Source of the DNA: JAFEDN01 sp965651935
Lineage (GTDB): Bacteria > Pseudomonadota > Gammaproteobacteria > Coxiellales > Coxiellaceae
Reading direction: 5' to 3'
NCBI GenBank assembly: GCA_965651935.1
Contig: CBFGTC010000009.1
Location: 9,834 to 73,833, forward strand
DNA: 64,000 nucleotides
A model generated the notes under the pieces. It saw only the letters and a list, made by a program, of their open reading frames with translations, made no database searches and was not told where the DNA came from. Shown here in pieces: positions 16,053 through 25,726 of this stretch. The position numbers were made by a program, and so were the translations under genes. The first letter of the stretch is position 1; each line of letters begins with the position of its first letter.

Positions 16053-17468
16053 ATGCGACAATTTACCTTAACCATTAATGGCAAAGGAATGGCCGGAGCA
16101 GCTGAATCTTTTCCCGTTATCAATCCTGCTAACGAGCAAGTCATTGCTGAATGTCCCACAGCAAGTTCAGCGCAAATTCAGGCTGCCGTCGAAGCGGCTA
16201 AGCAAGCTTTTAAAATTTGGAAAGAAACCACTTTGGAAAAACGTCGAGAGCTCTTGTACCACTTCGCCAAAATCATCTTAGAAAATCGCCAAGAATTGGC
16301 CGAATTATTAACTCAAGAGCAGGGCAAACCCCTGAGTAGCGCTTTAGAAGAAGTGGAAAGTTCGGCAGAAGAATTACAAAACGTCGCCAAAATCAGCATC
16401 CCTAACGTCATTTTACAGGATGACTCCCAAGCTCGGGTAGAGGTGCGTCATAAACCATTAGGCGTTATTGCGGCAATTACCCCATGGAATTATCCGGTTT
16501 ACATTGCTTTAAATAATATCAGTATGGCTTTGCTCGCCGGCAACACCATTATTATTAAACCTTCTCCTTATACCCCATTAACCTCTTTACGCATTGGTGA
16601 GCTACTGAGAGACTTAGCCCCTGCGGGTGTGATCAATGTGCTTAGTGGAGGTGATGAAACCGGCGTCGAGTTAAGCCGTAATCCGGATATTAATAAAATT
16701 GCCTTTACCGGTTCCGTGGCTACTGGAAGAAAAATAGCTCAAATTGCAGCGAAAAACTTAAAACCGGTGACTTTAGAATTAGGTGGTAATGATCCCGCGA
16801 TTGTTTTACCGGATGCGAACATTCAAAAAATCGCCGAACCTATTTTTTGGGGAGCTTTTAGCAATTCCGGACAAATTTGTACGGCGATTAAACGTTTGTA
16901 CGTACATGAAAGTATTTTAGCGCCTCTGCTCAATGAATTAAAAACTTTGGCCGAGTCGGTGAAATTGGGGGATGGCATGGAAAGTGATACGCAATTGGGT
17001 CCATTGAACAATGCAATGCAATTAAAAAGAGTAAAATTATTGGTAGCCGATGCCAAAAGAGCCGGAGCCAAAATTATTACTGGTGGGAAAAGTCTGCGCC
17101 GGCCAGGTTATTTTTATCCGCCCACTTTAGTGACTCAGATTAAGGAAGGCGTTCGTTTAGTGGATGAAGAACAATTTGGCCCAGTTCTGCCCATACTCGT
17201 TTATCATGATTTAGAGGAAGCGATCATTCGTGCCAACACCTCTTCTTTTGGTTTGGGGGCCTCTGTGTGGACAGACGATTGGCAAAGGGGTGCGGCAATT
17301 GCTCAGCATTTACATAGCGGCACGGCTTGGGTCAATCGGGTATTCACGACTCATCCTCATGCGCCTTTCGGCGGAGTGAAACATTCAGGAATTGGTAGAG
17401 AAGGAGGGGTCTGGGGCTTTGCCGGTGCTAGCGAAGTGCAGACGCTAAGTATCGCCAAGTCTGAGTAA
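16053..17468 (+). CDS. NAD(P)-dependent aldehyde dehydrogenase
   Basis: 471 residues, typical of the family. Oxidises an aldehyde to its acid. The nucleotide-binding segment reads TPWNYPVYIAL and KPSPYTPL; the GS..TG.. segment is FTGSVATGRKIAQ. The catalytic Glu is in LELGGNDPAIVL, near residue 243, and the catalytic Cys is in NSGQICTAIKR, near residue 276. The C-terminus has PFGGVKHSGIGREGG. It is closest in style to succinate-semialdehyde or broad-range aldehyde dehydrogenases; the natural substrate is not set by sequence. The ATG has AAGGA eight bases before it. Confidence 0.88.
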   Translation: MRQFTLTINGKGMAGAAESFPVINPANEQVIAECPTASSAQIQAAVEAAKQAFKIWKETTLEKRRELLYHFAKIILENRQELAELLTQEQGKPLSSALEEVESSAEELQNVAKISIPNVILQDDSQARVEVRHKPLGVIAAITPWNYPVYIALNNISMALLAGNTIIIKPSPYTPLTSLRIGELLRDLAPAGVINVLSGGDETGVELSRNPDINKIAFTGSVATGRKIAQIAAKNLKPVTLELGGNDPAIVLPDANIQKIAEPIFWGAFSNSGQICTAIKRLYVHESILAPLLNELKTLAESVKLGDGMESDTQLGPLNNAMQLKRVKLLVADAKRAGAKIITGGKSLRRPGYFYPPTLVTQIKEGVRLVDEEQFGPVLPILVYHDLEEAIIRANTSSFGLGASVWTDDWQRGAAIAQHLHSGTAWVNRVFTTHPHAPFGGVKHSGIGREGGVWGFAGASEVQTLSIAKSE

Positions 17469-17508
17469 AATCCGGTCATTGCTGTTTTTGGCGGTTGCGC
17501 TGTGAAAA

Positions 17509-18249
17509 TTATTTAGCGTCTTCTGCGAACAGAATATTTTCAAGGCCGTAAACGAGGTGGTTCAAGTGCATGACTTTGCGGCAGGCCTGGATAATCCCCG
17601 GGATACAACATTGTCTATCAATTCCTTGATGACATAGGGTGAGAACTTCACCTAGTCCGCCAAACACCACGGTTTGATGCGAATAAAAACCGGGTAAACG
17701 AACCGAGTGGACCTGGATACCGCTATGGTTTTCTCCCCGTGCCGGTGCGGCTTTGATAGGGTCTGCTTTAGAGAAATCTCGTTTAGCGCTGATCATTTGC
17801 GCGGTTTTGACGGCGGTGCCTGAGGGAGAATCTAATTTTTGAGTGTGATGAGTTTCAATAATTTCGACGTTGGGAAAATAGCGCGCTGCTTCTTGCGCAA
17901 ATCTCATCATCAATAGCGCTCCTAGGGAAAAATTAGGCGCGATTACTCCTCCTAATTGTTTTTGAGCGCAGCGATTTTTTAACACTTCAATTTGCTCTTG
18001 AGTCAACCCGGTGGTGCCGATGACCGGTCTAGCCCCGGCGTTGATGATGGTTTGAGCATTTTGAAAAACCACATGGGGAGTGGTGAAATCGATGACAATA
18101 GCAGCCTGGTGTTGTTTAATGGCCTGATCTAAATTATCCAGGTGATCGGTTTTGGCAACTAAAACAAAATCGGGAGCACTGTTTATGGCGCTTACGGCAA
18201 TGTGCCCCATTTTGCCCGCAGCTCCATTAACGATGACCGGGATAGTCAT
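17509..18249 (-). CDS. dapB: 4-hydroxy-tetrahydrodipicolinate reductase
   Basis: 246 residues. Second committed step of the diaminopimelate/lysine pathway, needed for peptidoglycan cross-links. The Rossmann motif is VNGAAGKMG at the N-terminus. IGTTGLTQEQ, APNFSLGALLMM and the catalytic pair ETHHTQKLDSPSGTA are all present. The start is the ATG at 18249, which overlaps the sodB stop codon (ATGA) on the same strand; a longer frame from 18300 would be sodB sequence. Pairing of dapB with sodB is unusual and implies coupled translation. Confidence 0.95.
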   Translation of the reverse strand: MTIPVIVNGAAGKMGHIAVSAINSAPDFVLVAKTDHLDNLDQAIKQHQAAIVIDFTTPHVVFQNAQTIINAGARPVIGTTGLTQEQIEVLKNRCAQKQLGGVIAPNFSLGALLMMRFAQEAARYFPNVEIIETHHTQKLDSPSGTAVKTAQMISAKRDFSKADPIKAAPARGENHSGIQVHSVRLPGFYSHQTVVFGGLGEVLTLCHQGIDRQCCIPGIIQACRKVMHLNHLVYGLENILFAEDAK

Positions 18250-18836
18250 TTTGCACCGGCCAAATTTTTGGCCACATAATCCCAATTCACTATTTGCCAA
18301 AAATTATTCATATACTTGCCACGATCATTACGAGTATCGATATAATAAGCGTGTTCCCAAACATCGCAGGTCAATAAAGGAATTTTATTTTGGGTCATGG
18401 GATTTTCAGCATTGGCGGTTTTAACCACTTCTAATTTGCCTTCGGCAGTTTTAACCAGCCACGCCCATCCCGATCCGAATTGGGTCAAACCGGCTTCGGT
18501 CATTTTTTCTTGAAATTGCTTAAAAGAACCGAAATTTTGATCAATGGCTTGCGCCAGTTCTTGCGGTGGCTTTTCACCACCCTGTGGTTTCAGGCAATGC
18601 CAGTAAAAAGTATGGTTCCAAACTTGAGCGGCATTATTAAAAATAGGTCCCGGCGGGGCTTTTCGAATAATCTCTTCCAGGCTTAGAGAAGCATATTCGG
18701 TATTGATTATGAGTTCATTTAACTTGGTAACATAAGCCTTATGATGTTTACCATGGTGATACTCTAAAGTTTCTTGAGAGATGTAGGGTTCCAAAGCATT
18801 TACGGGATAGGGAAGGTCTGGCAATTGAAAGCTCAT
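18246..18836 (-). CDS. sodB: Iron superoxide dismutase
   Basis: 196 residues. Disproportionates superoxide in the cytosol. The metal ligands lie in LEYHHGKHHKAYV (His near 27), NHTFYWHCL (His near 74) and DVWEHAYYID (Asp and His near 159-163). The AAQVWNHTFYWHCL and FGSGWAWLV segments are of the iron-type subgroup. AAGGAG precedes the ATG at a good distance. It is first in a two-gene unit with dapB and divergent from the F-box gene across 249 bases, in which I see no clear Fur site. Confidence 0.96.
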   Translation of the reverse strand: MSFQLPDLPYPVNALEPYISQETLEYHHGKHHKAYVTKLNELIINTEYASLSLEEIIRKAPPGPIFNNAAQVWNHTFYWHCLKPQGGEKPPQELAQAIDQNFGSFKQFQEKMTEAGLTQFGSGWAWLVKTAEGKLEVVKTANAENPMTQNKIPLLTCDVWEHAYYIDTRNDRGKYMNNFWQIVNWDYVAKNLAGAK

Positions 18837-19085
18837 AAATCTGCTCCTTGTTCATAGATGGGTGCTGAATCACAAACGTAAAGGCATTTTAAATCAATTA
18901 TTCTAGAAATGCCAATACCGTAGGTAAACGGCGAGCACTGGCTAAATGCATCGAACGATTATTTCCGTCGAAACTTTGGCGTGATGTGTTTAAATTAAAC
19001 AATTTGAAATAATAGATAATTTTTGTTAAATTCATTGCTGGATTAAATCCGATAAGTTCATTTGAATTAACAGAAGGGATAATTT

Positions 19086-20831
19086 GTGAAAAATAAAATT
19101 GTGATGGGGTCATCATCGCTATCAGCGTCTCATACTTTAGAAAAAAAAACTGGCTACGATAAGTTACCTGAGGCTCTTATTGCTATACTAGCGAGCTATT
19201 TAGATCCGCAATTTATATTTGCTGTGCTACCTTTACTTCATAAAAATACTAAGCAATATACTAAGCAATTATTAAAAGAAACCAGATTTTGGAAAACATT
19301 ATACGAACCGCCGTTTGATATTAAAAAATCCCAACAAGATTATCTAAACCGGAGAATAAATCGACAAGTTTATCTTTTATACGCGGCAATAAAGGTTGGC
19401 GCAACCCATTTCTTGTTAGAAGAGTGTAAATCTTGGAGCCTGGAAATTATTTTATCTATCCTCCCTATTTCATTTAAGAAAAACTTTATTCTATTAGATC
19501 TTTTATATTACTCTCAACTGCCATTAACTATTCACTATTTAAAAAAATCTCGTGAAAAAAGCCAAAATCTTGAGCAAGAAGTTAAAAATAAATTGTTGGA
19601 ATTAAAGGACGTTGGATTCGGTTACCTTCAACTTCCGATGGATGAATTAAAAAAAATTGGCTATTGGGCTAAAGAAGAAAATCGTAGCGAATTGAAGAGC
19701 AAGGCGGCGGAATTTTCAACTATATTGAAAACTTTGAAATCTAATTTAGACAAAGATTTAATTAAGTACAGGAATGTGTTTACAATAGAGGAACTGAATT
19801 ATTTAGAATTATTTTTAAAAATTGTGTGTTGGGATAACGAGGACACCCAGGAGGTAAAATGCACATCAGAAAATTTTCAAAAACTGTTGTTTGACACGTT
19901 AAAATCATTTAGTTTACGTACTTATTATAAATGTATCGGTGTTGAATTTAAACCGGGTGAAAATCCTTTTTGCGAATCCTATTGGTCCCCAAAAATTAAT
20001 GGCGTTTTACTGGGAGTCATTATTGGAAATTTGCGCTTTCTAGAAGCTTGCGCTATAGAAATAAGATCATTTTTTTGTTTACACTATCAATTTAAAAATA
20101 ATAATGATGTATTGTCCAAACTTCCTGAGGAATTATTCAATCAAGCCACACGCAAAGAACACGCAGCCGTGGTTCAATTTTTAAGTGAGCAAGAAATAAA
20201 GGCTAAATTGGGAACTGACAAGATTACTATTAATCATCATCATGCTATAAATACCGCTATCCAAAATGAAAATCATAATTTGATAATGCTTAATATTGCC
20301 CATGGCGGAGTAATTGCTCTCAAGAAAAAACAATATCCATTTATTAAGTTCATAAGTGATAAACTCTCAGTAGAGATAAAATTTCTCACGGTTATAATAT
20401 TAGCTCAAGTTAATACTTTTGTCGAAATTGATGCCTTTTTTGAAAGATTAATTCAAAATAGTTACTACGATTTAGAGGAGATTCAGGAAAATTCAGCATC
20501 AAGAAAAAAATTTAATAATAGATTATGTTACTTATTAGAAGCAGTCAGATTTTTATTAATTCTGGGGGCCGATCCTGGAAAAATCAAAGAAGATCAAGAA
20601 AAAAACACGTTTAATAACGTTCTGAAATTATTTCGGGAAGAATCAAAATCTTTTGAAACAGCACTTGAAAAACATCAGATTTCTTCATTAAATTGGTATA
20701 GTAAAGATTATCTTACTCATTTATCGAAAGTATGTTTTTTAGATAATCTGTCGAAGGAAAATTATTCTACGACAACACCGGAATTAGGGTCTGTTGACAT
20801 TTCAGCGATACCGGGGAGTGCAACCTCGTAA
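19086..20831 (+). CDS. F-box protein with ankyrin-like helical repeats, candidate effector
   Basis: 581 residues, cytosolic in design. Residues about 25-73 match a eukaryotic F-box: DKLPEALIAILASYLDP, then LLHKNTKQYTKQLLKETRFWKTLY. F-boxes bind Skp1 and bring targets to SCF ubiquitin ligases in the host. Downstream are helical pairs that look like degenerate ankyrin repeats, such as LLYAAIKVGATHFLLEE (about 97-113) and LLEAVRFLLILGADPG (about 480-495). No signal peptide. The start is GTG at 19086, with AGAAGGGA about seven bases upstream. Legionella F-box proteins such as AnkB are Dot/Icm effectors with this architecture. The effector role here is inference. Confidence 0.75.
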   Translation: MKNKIVMGSSSLSASHTLEKKTGYDKLPEALIAILASYLDPQFIFAVLPLLHKNTKQYTKQLLKETRFWKTLYEPPFDIKKSQQDYLNRRINRQVYLLYAAIKVGATHFLLEECKSWSLEIILSILPISFKKNFILLDLLYYSQLPLTIHYLKKSREKSQNLEQEVKNKLLELKDVGFGYLQLPMDELKKIGYWAKEENRSELKSKAAEFSTILKTLKSNLDKDLIKYRNVFTIEELNYLELFLKIVCWDNEDTQEVKCTSENFQKLLFDTLKSFSLRTYYKCIGVEFKPGENPFCESYWSPKINGVLLGVIIGNLRFLEACAIEIRSFFCLHYQFKNNNDVLSKLPEELFNQATRKEHAAVVQFLSEQEIKAKLGTDKITINHHHAINTAIQNENHNLIMLNIAHGGVIALKKKQYPFIKFISDKLSVEIKFLTVIILAQVNTFVEIDAFFERLIQNSYYDLEEIQENSASRKKFNNRLCYLLEAVRFLLILGADPGKIKEDQEKNTFNNVLKLFREESKSFETALEKHQISSLNWYSKDYLTHLSKVCFLDNLSKENYSTTTPELGSVDISAIPGSATS

Positions 20832-20863
20832 TTGCGAAAAGCGCAGCGATGAAGCAATCACCG
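20829..20863. repeat. Dispersed repeat at the end of the F-box gene
   Basis: TAATTGCGAAAAGCGCAGCG followed by ATGAAGCAATCACCG. In one frame it encodes NCEKRSDEAI, a peptide string well known to come from a dispersed intergenic repeat mis-called as protein. The stop codon of the F-box gene is its first TAA, so the element may have set the protein's end. The rest of the 237-base gap to uvrA shows no gene. Confidence 0.6.
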
Positions 20864-21068
20864 TCTTAAAAGTCAAGAAAAATGAGCGGCTAATTCGCTT
20901 CCTTTTGCCATGGGCGACTATCCCGTCCCATGGCATTCTGATATTTTTCAAACAGTCTGAAGCGGTAGCGTTGTCATAGCAATTTACAGTACCACTCATG
21001 CTGCATACCACTTTATTTTTCACCAGTAATACTTGCTCTTGTTTATTTTTAGAAAAATTTTTTTGGAA

Positions 21069-23894
21069 TTATTTTAAAAGTGATTTTAAAAATTGGCCGG
21101 TGTAAGAAGATGGATTTTTGGCGATGGTCTCCGGAGTGCCGGTGGCAATAATCATCCCACCACCACTGCCGCCTTCAGGGCCTAAATCAATAACCCAGTC
21201 AGCGACTTTGATGACATCTAAATTATGTTCAATAATAATAATGGTATTACCCCGGTCGCGTAAACGTAACAAGACATTGAGTAATTGCACAATGTCGTGA
21301 AAGTGCAGACCCGTGGTGGGTTCATCCAGTATGTAAAGCGTTTGTCCAGTGTCACGGCGGGAAAGCTCCCGCGATAATTTAATACGTTGAGCCTCGCCGC
21401 CGGATAGGGTTGTCGCACTTTGGCCTAAAGAAATATACGATAAACCGACCTCTATTAATGTATCCAATTTGCGGGCTACCACCGGGATAGCGTCAAAAAA
21501 TACTCGTGCCTCTTCTACCGTCATGGCCAAAATTTCATCGATACTTTTACCTTTGTACTTAATTTCTAAGGTTTCACGATTGTAACGTTTGCCTTTGCAA
21601 ACATCACATACGACATACACATCAGCCAAAAAATGCATTTCCACTTTGATGACGCCGTCACCTTCGCAGGCTTCACAACGGCCCCCTTTCACATTGAAGC
21701 TGAAGCGGCCAGTTAGATAACCTCGGGCGCGCGCTTCTGGAGTCATCGCAAATAATTCACGTATGGGAGTAAATAGACCTGTATAAGTTGCGGGATTGGA
21801 TCGTGGAGTGCGGCCAATGGGGCTTTGGTCTATATCAACCACTTTGTCCAAATATTCTAATCCACTGATTTCGCGATAAGAACCCACAAAATCCGGCGAA
21901 GCGCCATTGAGCTCTTTGGCGGCGTGGGGGAATAAAGTGTCGTTGATTAAACTGGACTTGCCAGACCCGGAAACGCCAGTGATACAAGTCATTAAACCAA
22001 TGGGAATACTCACGTCGACATTTCTTAAATTATTACAGTTGGCCCCGACGATTTTTAATAATTTTTTACAAGTGTTGGGAATGCGTTTTTTGGGAACGGG
22101 AATGGTTTTTGCACCAGATAAATATTGACCGGTCAGGGACTTTTTATTCTTTTTAATCTCTTCAGGAGTACCTTGCGCGACGATATAACCGCCGTGCACC
22201 CCAGCTCCCGGGCCAACGTCAATCACGTAATCGGCAGTTAAAATGGCTTCTTCATCATGTTCAACCACAATCAACGTGTTTCCCATGTCGCGTAATTGAG
22301 TCAATGTGCTTAATAAACGACTATTGTCGCGTTGATGTAAACCAATTGAGGGTTCATCTAAAATATACATCACGCCCACCAACCCGGAACCGATTTGACT
22401 GGCTAAGCGGATACGTTGAGCTTCTCCGCCGGATAATGTTTCGGAACTGCGGCTTAAGTTGAGGTATTCTAAACCGACATTCACTAAAAACGTTAAACGC
22501 GAATTCACTTCTTTGAGAATTTTGGCTGCGATTTCCGCGCGATTTCCAATTAATTTAATTTCTGAAAAAAATTTTAAACATTGAGAAATAGATAAAGATG
22601 TAATTTGTGGCAAATTTTTATCTTGCAGAAATACATTGCGCGCTTCTAAACGTAAACGAGTTCCGTCGCAAGTAGCGCAGGGATGGGTTGTCAGGTATTT
22701 CGCTAATTCTTCGCGAATACTATTCGAATCGGTTTCCTGATAACGTCTTTCCATGATAGGAATGACGCCTTCGAAAGGATGCTTGCGCTGGACTATTTTT
22801 TTGGTAGGTGACAAATAATCAAAGGTGATATTCTCTTCACCGCTGCCATATAAAATGATTTTTTGAATCGGTTTCGGCAATTGAAAAAATGCCGTATCAA
22901 TATCGAAATGGTAATGACGGGCTAAGGCGCTGAGTAGTTGATAATAATATAAATGGCGCCGATCCCAACCGCGGATAGCGCCACTGGCCAAGCTCAATTC
23001 TGAGTTATGCACAATTTTAGAGGCATCAAAATACTGTTTGAGGCCCAATCCATCGCAATCGGGACAAGCCCCTTTAGGGTTATTAAAGGAAAACAAGCGG
23101 GGTTCTAATTCTTCCAGGTTAAATCCGCACTCTGGGCAGGCAAACTTCGCAGAAAAAAGCCGTTCGGAGCCGGATTTAGGGTCTAAAAAGGCGATTCCGG
23201 CTAATCCATCGGCTAATTTTAAAGCGGTTTCAAAAGATTCTGCTAGGCGCTGCCGGACACTGGGTCGAACTTTAATTCTATCTACCACCACTTCAATGGT
23301 ATGTTTTTTGCGAAGGTCTAACGCCGGAGCGTTATCTAACTCCACTACCGCGCCATCAATACGAGCCCGGATGTAACCTTGGTTGCGCAATTGAGCGATG
23401 AGTTGTAAATATTCGCCTTTACGTTCTCGAATCACGGGTGCAAGAATCATGATAGCGCTATCTTCGGGTAAGGTGAGGACATGGTCCACCATTTGGCTCA
23501 CCGTTTGAGCGTTTAAGTCCAGTTGATGGAAAGGGCAGCGAGGTTGGCCGACCCGAGCAAACAATAAACGTAAATAATCGTAAATTTCGGTAATGGTGCC
23601 TACGGTGGAGCGTGGGTTGTGGGACGCCGTTTTTTGTTCAATGGCGATTGCTGGGGACAGGCCTTCGATCAGGTCCACGTCAGGTTTGTTCATCATCGAC
23701 AAAAATTGACGGGCGTACGCAGATAAGGATTCAACATAGCGCCGCTGTCCTTCCGCATATAAAGTGTCAAACGCTAAAGAAGATTTTCCAGAGCCCGATA
23801 ATCCGGTTATGACAACGAGTTTATTCCGGGGTATATCAACGTCGATATTTTTTAAATTGTGGGTGCGAACCCCGCGCAGACGAATTTTAGCCAT
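21069..23894 (-). CDS. uvrA: Excinuclease ABC subunit A
   Basis: 941 residues, the family length. DNA-damage recognition ATPase of nucleotide excision repair. It has two ABC ATPase modules: Walker A GLSGSGKSSLAFDTLY near residue 30 and GVSGSGKSSLINDTL near residue 640. Signature LSGGEAQRI occurs twice. Zinc-binding Cys pairs lie in CPECGFN/CPDCDGLG and CEACEGDG/CDVCKGKRYN. The start is the ATG at 23894, with an AGG site; a longer frame from 23951 lacks family similarity. It is divergent from the yajR-type gene and near ssb, a common gammaproteobacterial neighbourhood. Confidence 0.97.
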   Translation of the reverse strand: MAKIRLRGVRTHNLKNIDVDIPRNKLVVITGLSGSGKSSLAFDTLYAEGQRRYVESLSAYARQFLSMMNKPDVDLIEGLSPAIAIEQKTASHNPRSTVGTITEIYDYLRLLFARVGQPRCPFHQLDLNAQTVSQMVDHVLTLPEDSAIMILAPVIRERKGEYLQLIAQLRNQGYIRARIDGAVVELDNAPALDLRKKHTIEVVVDRIKVRPSVRQRLAESFETALKLADGLAGIAFLDPKSGSERLFSAKFACPECGFNLEELEPRLFSFNNPKGACPDCDGLGLKQYFDASKIVHNSELSLASGAIRGWDRRHLYYYQLLSALARHYHFDIDTAFFQLPKPIQKIILYGSGEENITFDYLSPTKKIVQRKHPFEGVIPIMERRYQETDSNSIREELAKYLTTHPCATCDGTRLRLEARNVFLQDKNLPQITSLSISQCLKFFSEIKLIGNRAEIAAKILKEVNSRLTFLVNVGLEYLNLSRSSETLSGGEAQRIRLASQIGSGLVGVMYILDEPSIGLHQRDNSRLLSTLTQLRDMGNTLIVVEHDEEAILTADYVIDVGPGAGVHGGYIVAQGTPEEIKKNKKSLTGQYLSGAKTIPVPKKRIPNTCKKLLKIVGANCNNLRNVDVSIPIGLMTCITGVSGSGKSSLINDTLFPHAAKELNGASPDFVGSYREISGLEYLDKVVDIDQSPIGRTPRSNPATYTGLFTPIRELFAMTPEARARGYLTGRFSFNVKGGRCEACEGDGVIKVEMHFLADVYVVCDVCKGKRYNRETLEIKYKGKSIDEILAMTVEEARVFFDAIPVVARKLDTLIEVGLSYISLGQSATTLSGGEAQRIKLSRELSRRDTGQTLYILDEPTTGLHFHDIVQLLNVLLRLRDRGNTIIIIEHNLDVIKVADWVIDLGPEGGSGGGMIIATGTPETIAKNPSSYTGQFLKSLLK

Positions 23895-24041
23895 TTTCAG
23901 CCTAAAATATAAATTGTACCCTTGTAGAACGGTATCCGCAATCCCGGTCATCTTATTCCCATCACTGAGAAAGTAAAAAAGTGAAAAAAATGGACAACAT
24001 TTATCTTGCTAAAACGGATCCTTACGCGATGGGGCATTCTG

Positions 24042-24100
24042 AAGAGGGAATCGCGATTCTTCCTCTTAAGTGCGAGCATCGGCTTTGCCGGGCGAGCATC
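24042..24100. repeat. Perfect hairpin plus 20-base-period direct repeat between uvrA and yajR
   Basis: AAGAGG at 24042-24047 pairs with CCTCTT at 24062-24067 around a perfect GAATCGCGATTC palindrome. It is followed by GCGAGCATC at 24072-24080 and again at 24092-24100, with CGGCTTTGCCG between. The 330-base gap holds no gene; the cluster may be a repeat remnant or a regulatory site for either divergent gene. Confidence 0.45.
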
Positions 24101-24169
24101 AAAAAAAACGATAGCATTTCCATATTAATGGAAAATACTATAAATCCCAGGAATTGCTGAAGAATTTTC

Positions 24170-24178
24170 TGGTATAAT
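24170..24178 (+). promoter_or_regulatory. Extended -10 promoter of the yajR-type gene
   Basis: TG at 24170-24171 and consensus TATAAT at 24173-24178 form an extended -10. Transcription would start near 24185, giving a leader of about 40 bases to the ATG at 24225. Confidence 0.55.
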
Positions 24179-24224
24179 CCATTTTTTGATACCCCATTCT
24201 TTCATTCTATATTATTATGTTTCT

Positions 24225-25640
24225 ATGTTAATAAGCAAAGAATATAAAATTGTTTTAGTTTTGGCATGGGTGATGGCGGTGAGAATGTTAGGGCTATTCC
24301 TAATTTTACCCGTATTCTCTCTGCATGCCTCGGAATATGCCCATGCCAATAGCCAATGGATAGGACTGGCGCTTGGCATATATGGTCTCACCCAAGCTAT
24401 TTTGCAAATACCGTTGGGTTTATTGTCAGATAGAATCGGACGTAAACCCGTTATGGCTTTAGGATTAGGTTTTTTTGTATTCGGCAGTGTTGTCGCTGCG
24501 GTTTCTCACAGTATTTATGGAGTGGTATTAGGCCGGGCTTTGCAAGGAGCTGGGGCTATAGGCAGTACGATTTTAGCTTTGGTAGCGGATTTAACTCGTG
24601 ATGAAAATCGCAGTAAAGCCATGGGCATTATCGGTTTATTTATAGGCTTATCATTCGCGTTAGCCATGATCATTAGCCCTTTATTAAATGCATGGGTAGG
24701 ATTGTCCGGCATTTTTTGGTTTAGCGCCGGTTTGGCCATTTTAGCAGAATGTTTGGTACTTAAGTGGACGCCAAATTCCCCCACGCCCACGACTCAGCAG
24801 GGGGGGCAATGGTTGCTAAATTTAAAACGAGTCGTGCAGGATGCCAATTTATTGCGCTTAGACTTAGGTATTTTTGTTTTGCACGCCATTTTAACTTCTT
24901 TCTTTATGGTTGTCCCTGTCATTTTAGAACAACATTTACATTTTGACGCTGCCCAACAAACTTTGGGTTATTTGCTTGCTTTAGGTATCGCATTTGTCCT
25001 CATGCTGCCGTTTTTAATATTTGCCGAAAAAAAACAAAAGTTAAAATCGGTTTTTTTAACGGGCATTGGACTTTTAGGTTGTATTCAGTTTTTATTGATT
25101 AAGCTGCCAATGGGAATTTTTTTGACTTTGTCATTATTGCTACTGTTTTTTACGGCGTTTACTTTGTTGGAAGCAGTCTTACCCTCTTGGATTTCGAAAG
25201 TGGCGCCATCGCATTGTAAAGGAGTCGCCATGGGAATTTATAGTAGTTCTCAATTCCTGGGCATATTCTGCGGTGGATCCTTGGGGGGGTGGTTATACAG
25301 TGATTATGGCGTTTCGGGACCGTTGGGCATGGGGGTCTTATTGAGCCTGGTTTGGTTAATCTATTCTCGCCGTTTAACTTCCCCTTTTTCATTTATTACC
25401 GAAATCTATCCATTGCATGAATTTTTAGAGGAGAACAGAGGGAAATTATTAGCACAAATTCACGGTATTGCGGGAGTTATTCAAATGAATATCATGGAAT
25501 CAGAGTCTTTAGTTTATATCAAAATAGACCCTAAAATAACCAATAGTTTCCAATTGCGCCAATGTTTGGAAAAGAGTAAGCTGATCACTGTTTCAGTTCC
25601 CCAGCCAGAAACAGCAGTGGGGAAGGAGTTAACTGCTTAA
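24225..25640 (+). CDS. Major facilitator transporter with C-terminal YAM domain (YajR type)
   Basis: 471 residues. Twelve membrane helices of the MFS family, with the loop 2-3 signature GLLSDRIGRKPVM near residue 67 and the antiporter-type ALQGAGAIGSTILAL helix. After the last helix, residues about 400-465 form a small soluble ferredoxin-like domain (IHGIAGVIQMNIMESESLVYIKI), as in E. coli YajR. The substrate of YajR is not established. The start is the ATG at 24225; an in-frame TTG at 24186 lies at the predicted transcript start. Neither has a Shine-Dalgarno site, which is odd for this genome. ssb follows. Confidence 0.85.
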   Translation: MLISKEYKIVLVLAWVMAVRMLGLFLILPVFSLHASEYAHANSQWIGLALGIYGLTQAILQIPLGLLSDRIGRKPVMALGLGFFVFGSVVAAVSHSIYGVVLGRALQGAGAIGSTILALVADLTRDENRSKAMGIIGLFIGLSFALAMIISPLLNAWVGLSGIFWFSAGLAILAECLVLKWTPNSPTPTTQQGGQWLLNLKRVVQDANLLRLDLGIFVLHAILTSFFMVVPVILEQHLHFDAAQQTLGYLLALGIAFVLMLPFLIFAEKKQKLKSVFLTGIGLLGCIQFLLIKLPMGIFLTLSLLLLFFTAFTLLEAVLPSWISKVAPSHCKGVAMGIYSSSQFLGIFCGGSLGGWLYSDYGVSGPLGMGVLLSLVWLIYSRRLTSPFSFITEIYPLHEFLEENRGKLLAQIHGIAGVIQMNIMESESLVYIKIDPKITNSFQLRQCLEKSKLITVSVPQPETAVGKELTA

Positions 25641-25726
25641 AGGCGGTCCCGTTACCGGAAATTTTTTAAGGCTAATTCCCAAGATGGGAAAGGCCACAAG
25701 GTTAAATATTTTATGAGGAGGAAGTA

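Noticed and set aside
20794..21023. Short frames on both strands in the uvrA upstream gap
   Set aside because: They translate the dispersed repeat (NCEKRSDEAI string) and show no start signals.
24186..24224. TTG start adding 13 residues to the yajR-type transporter
   Set aside because: The extra residues are not family sequence. The ATG at 24225 places the first helix correctly, although the TTG cannot be excluded.
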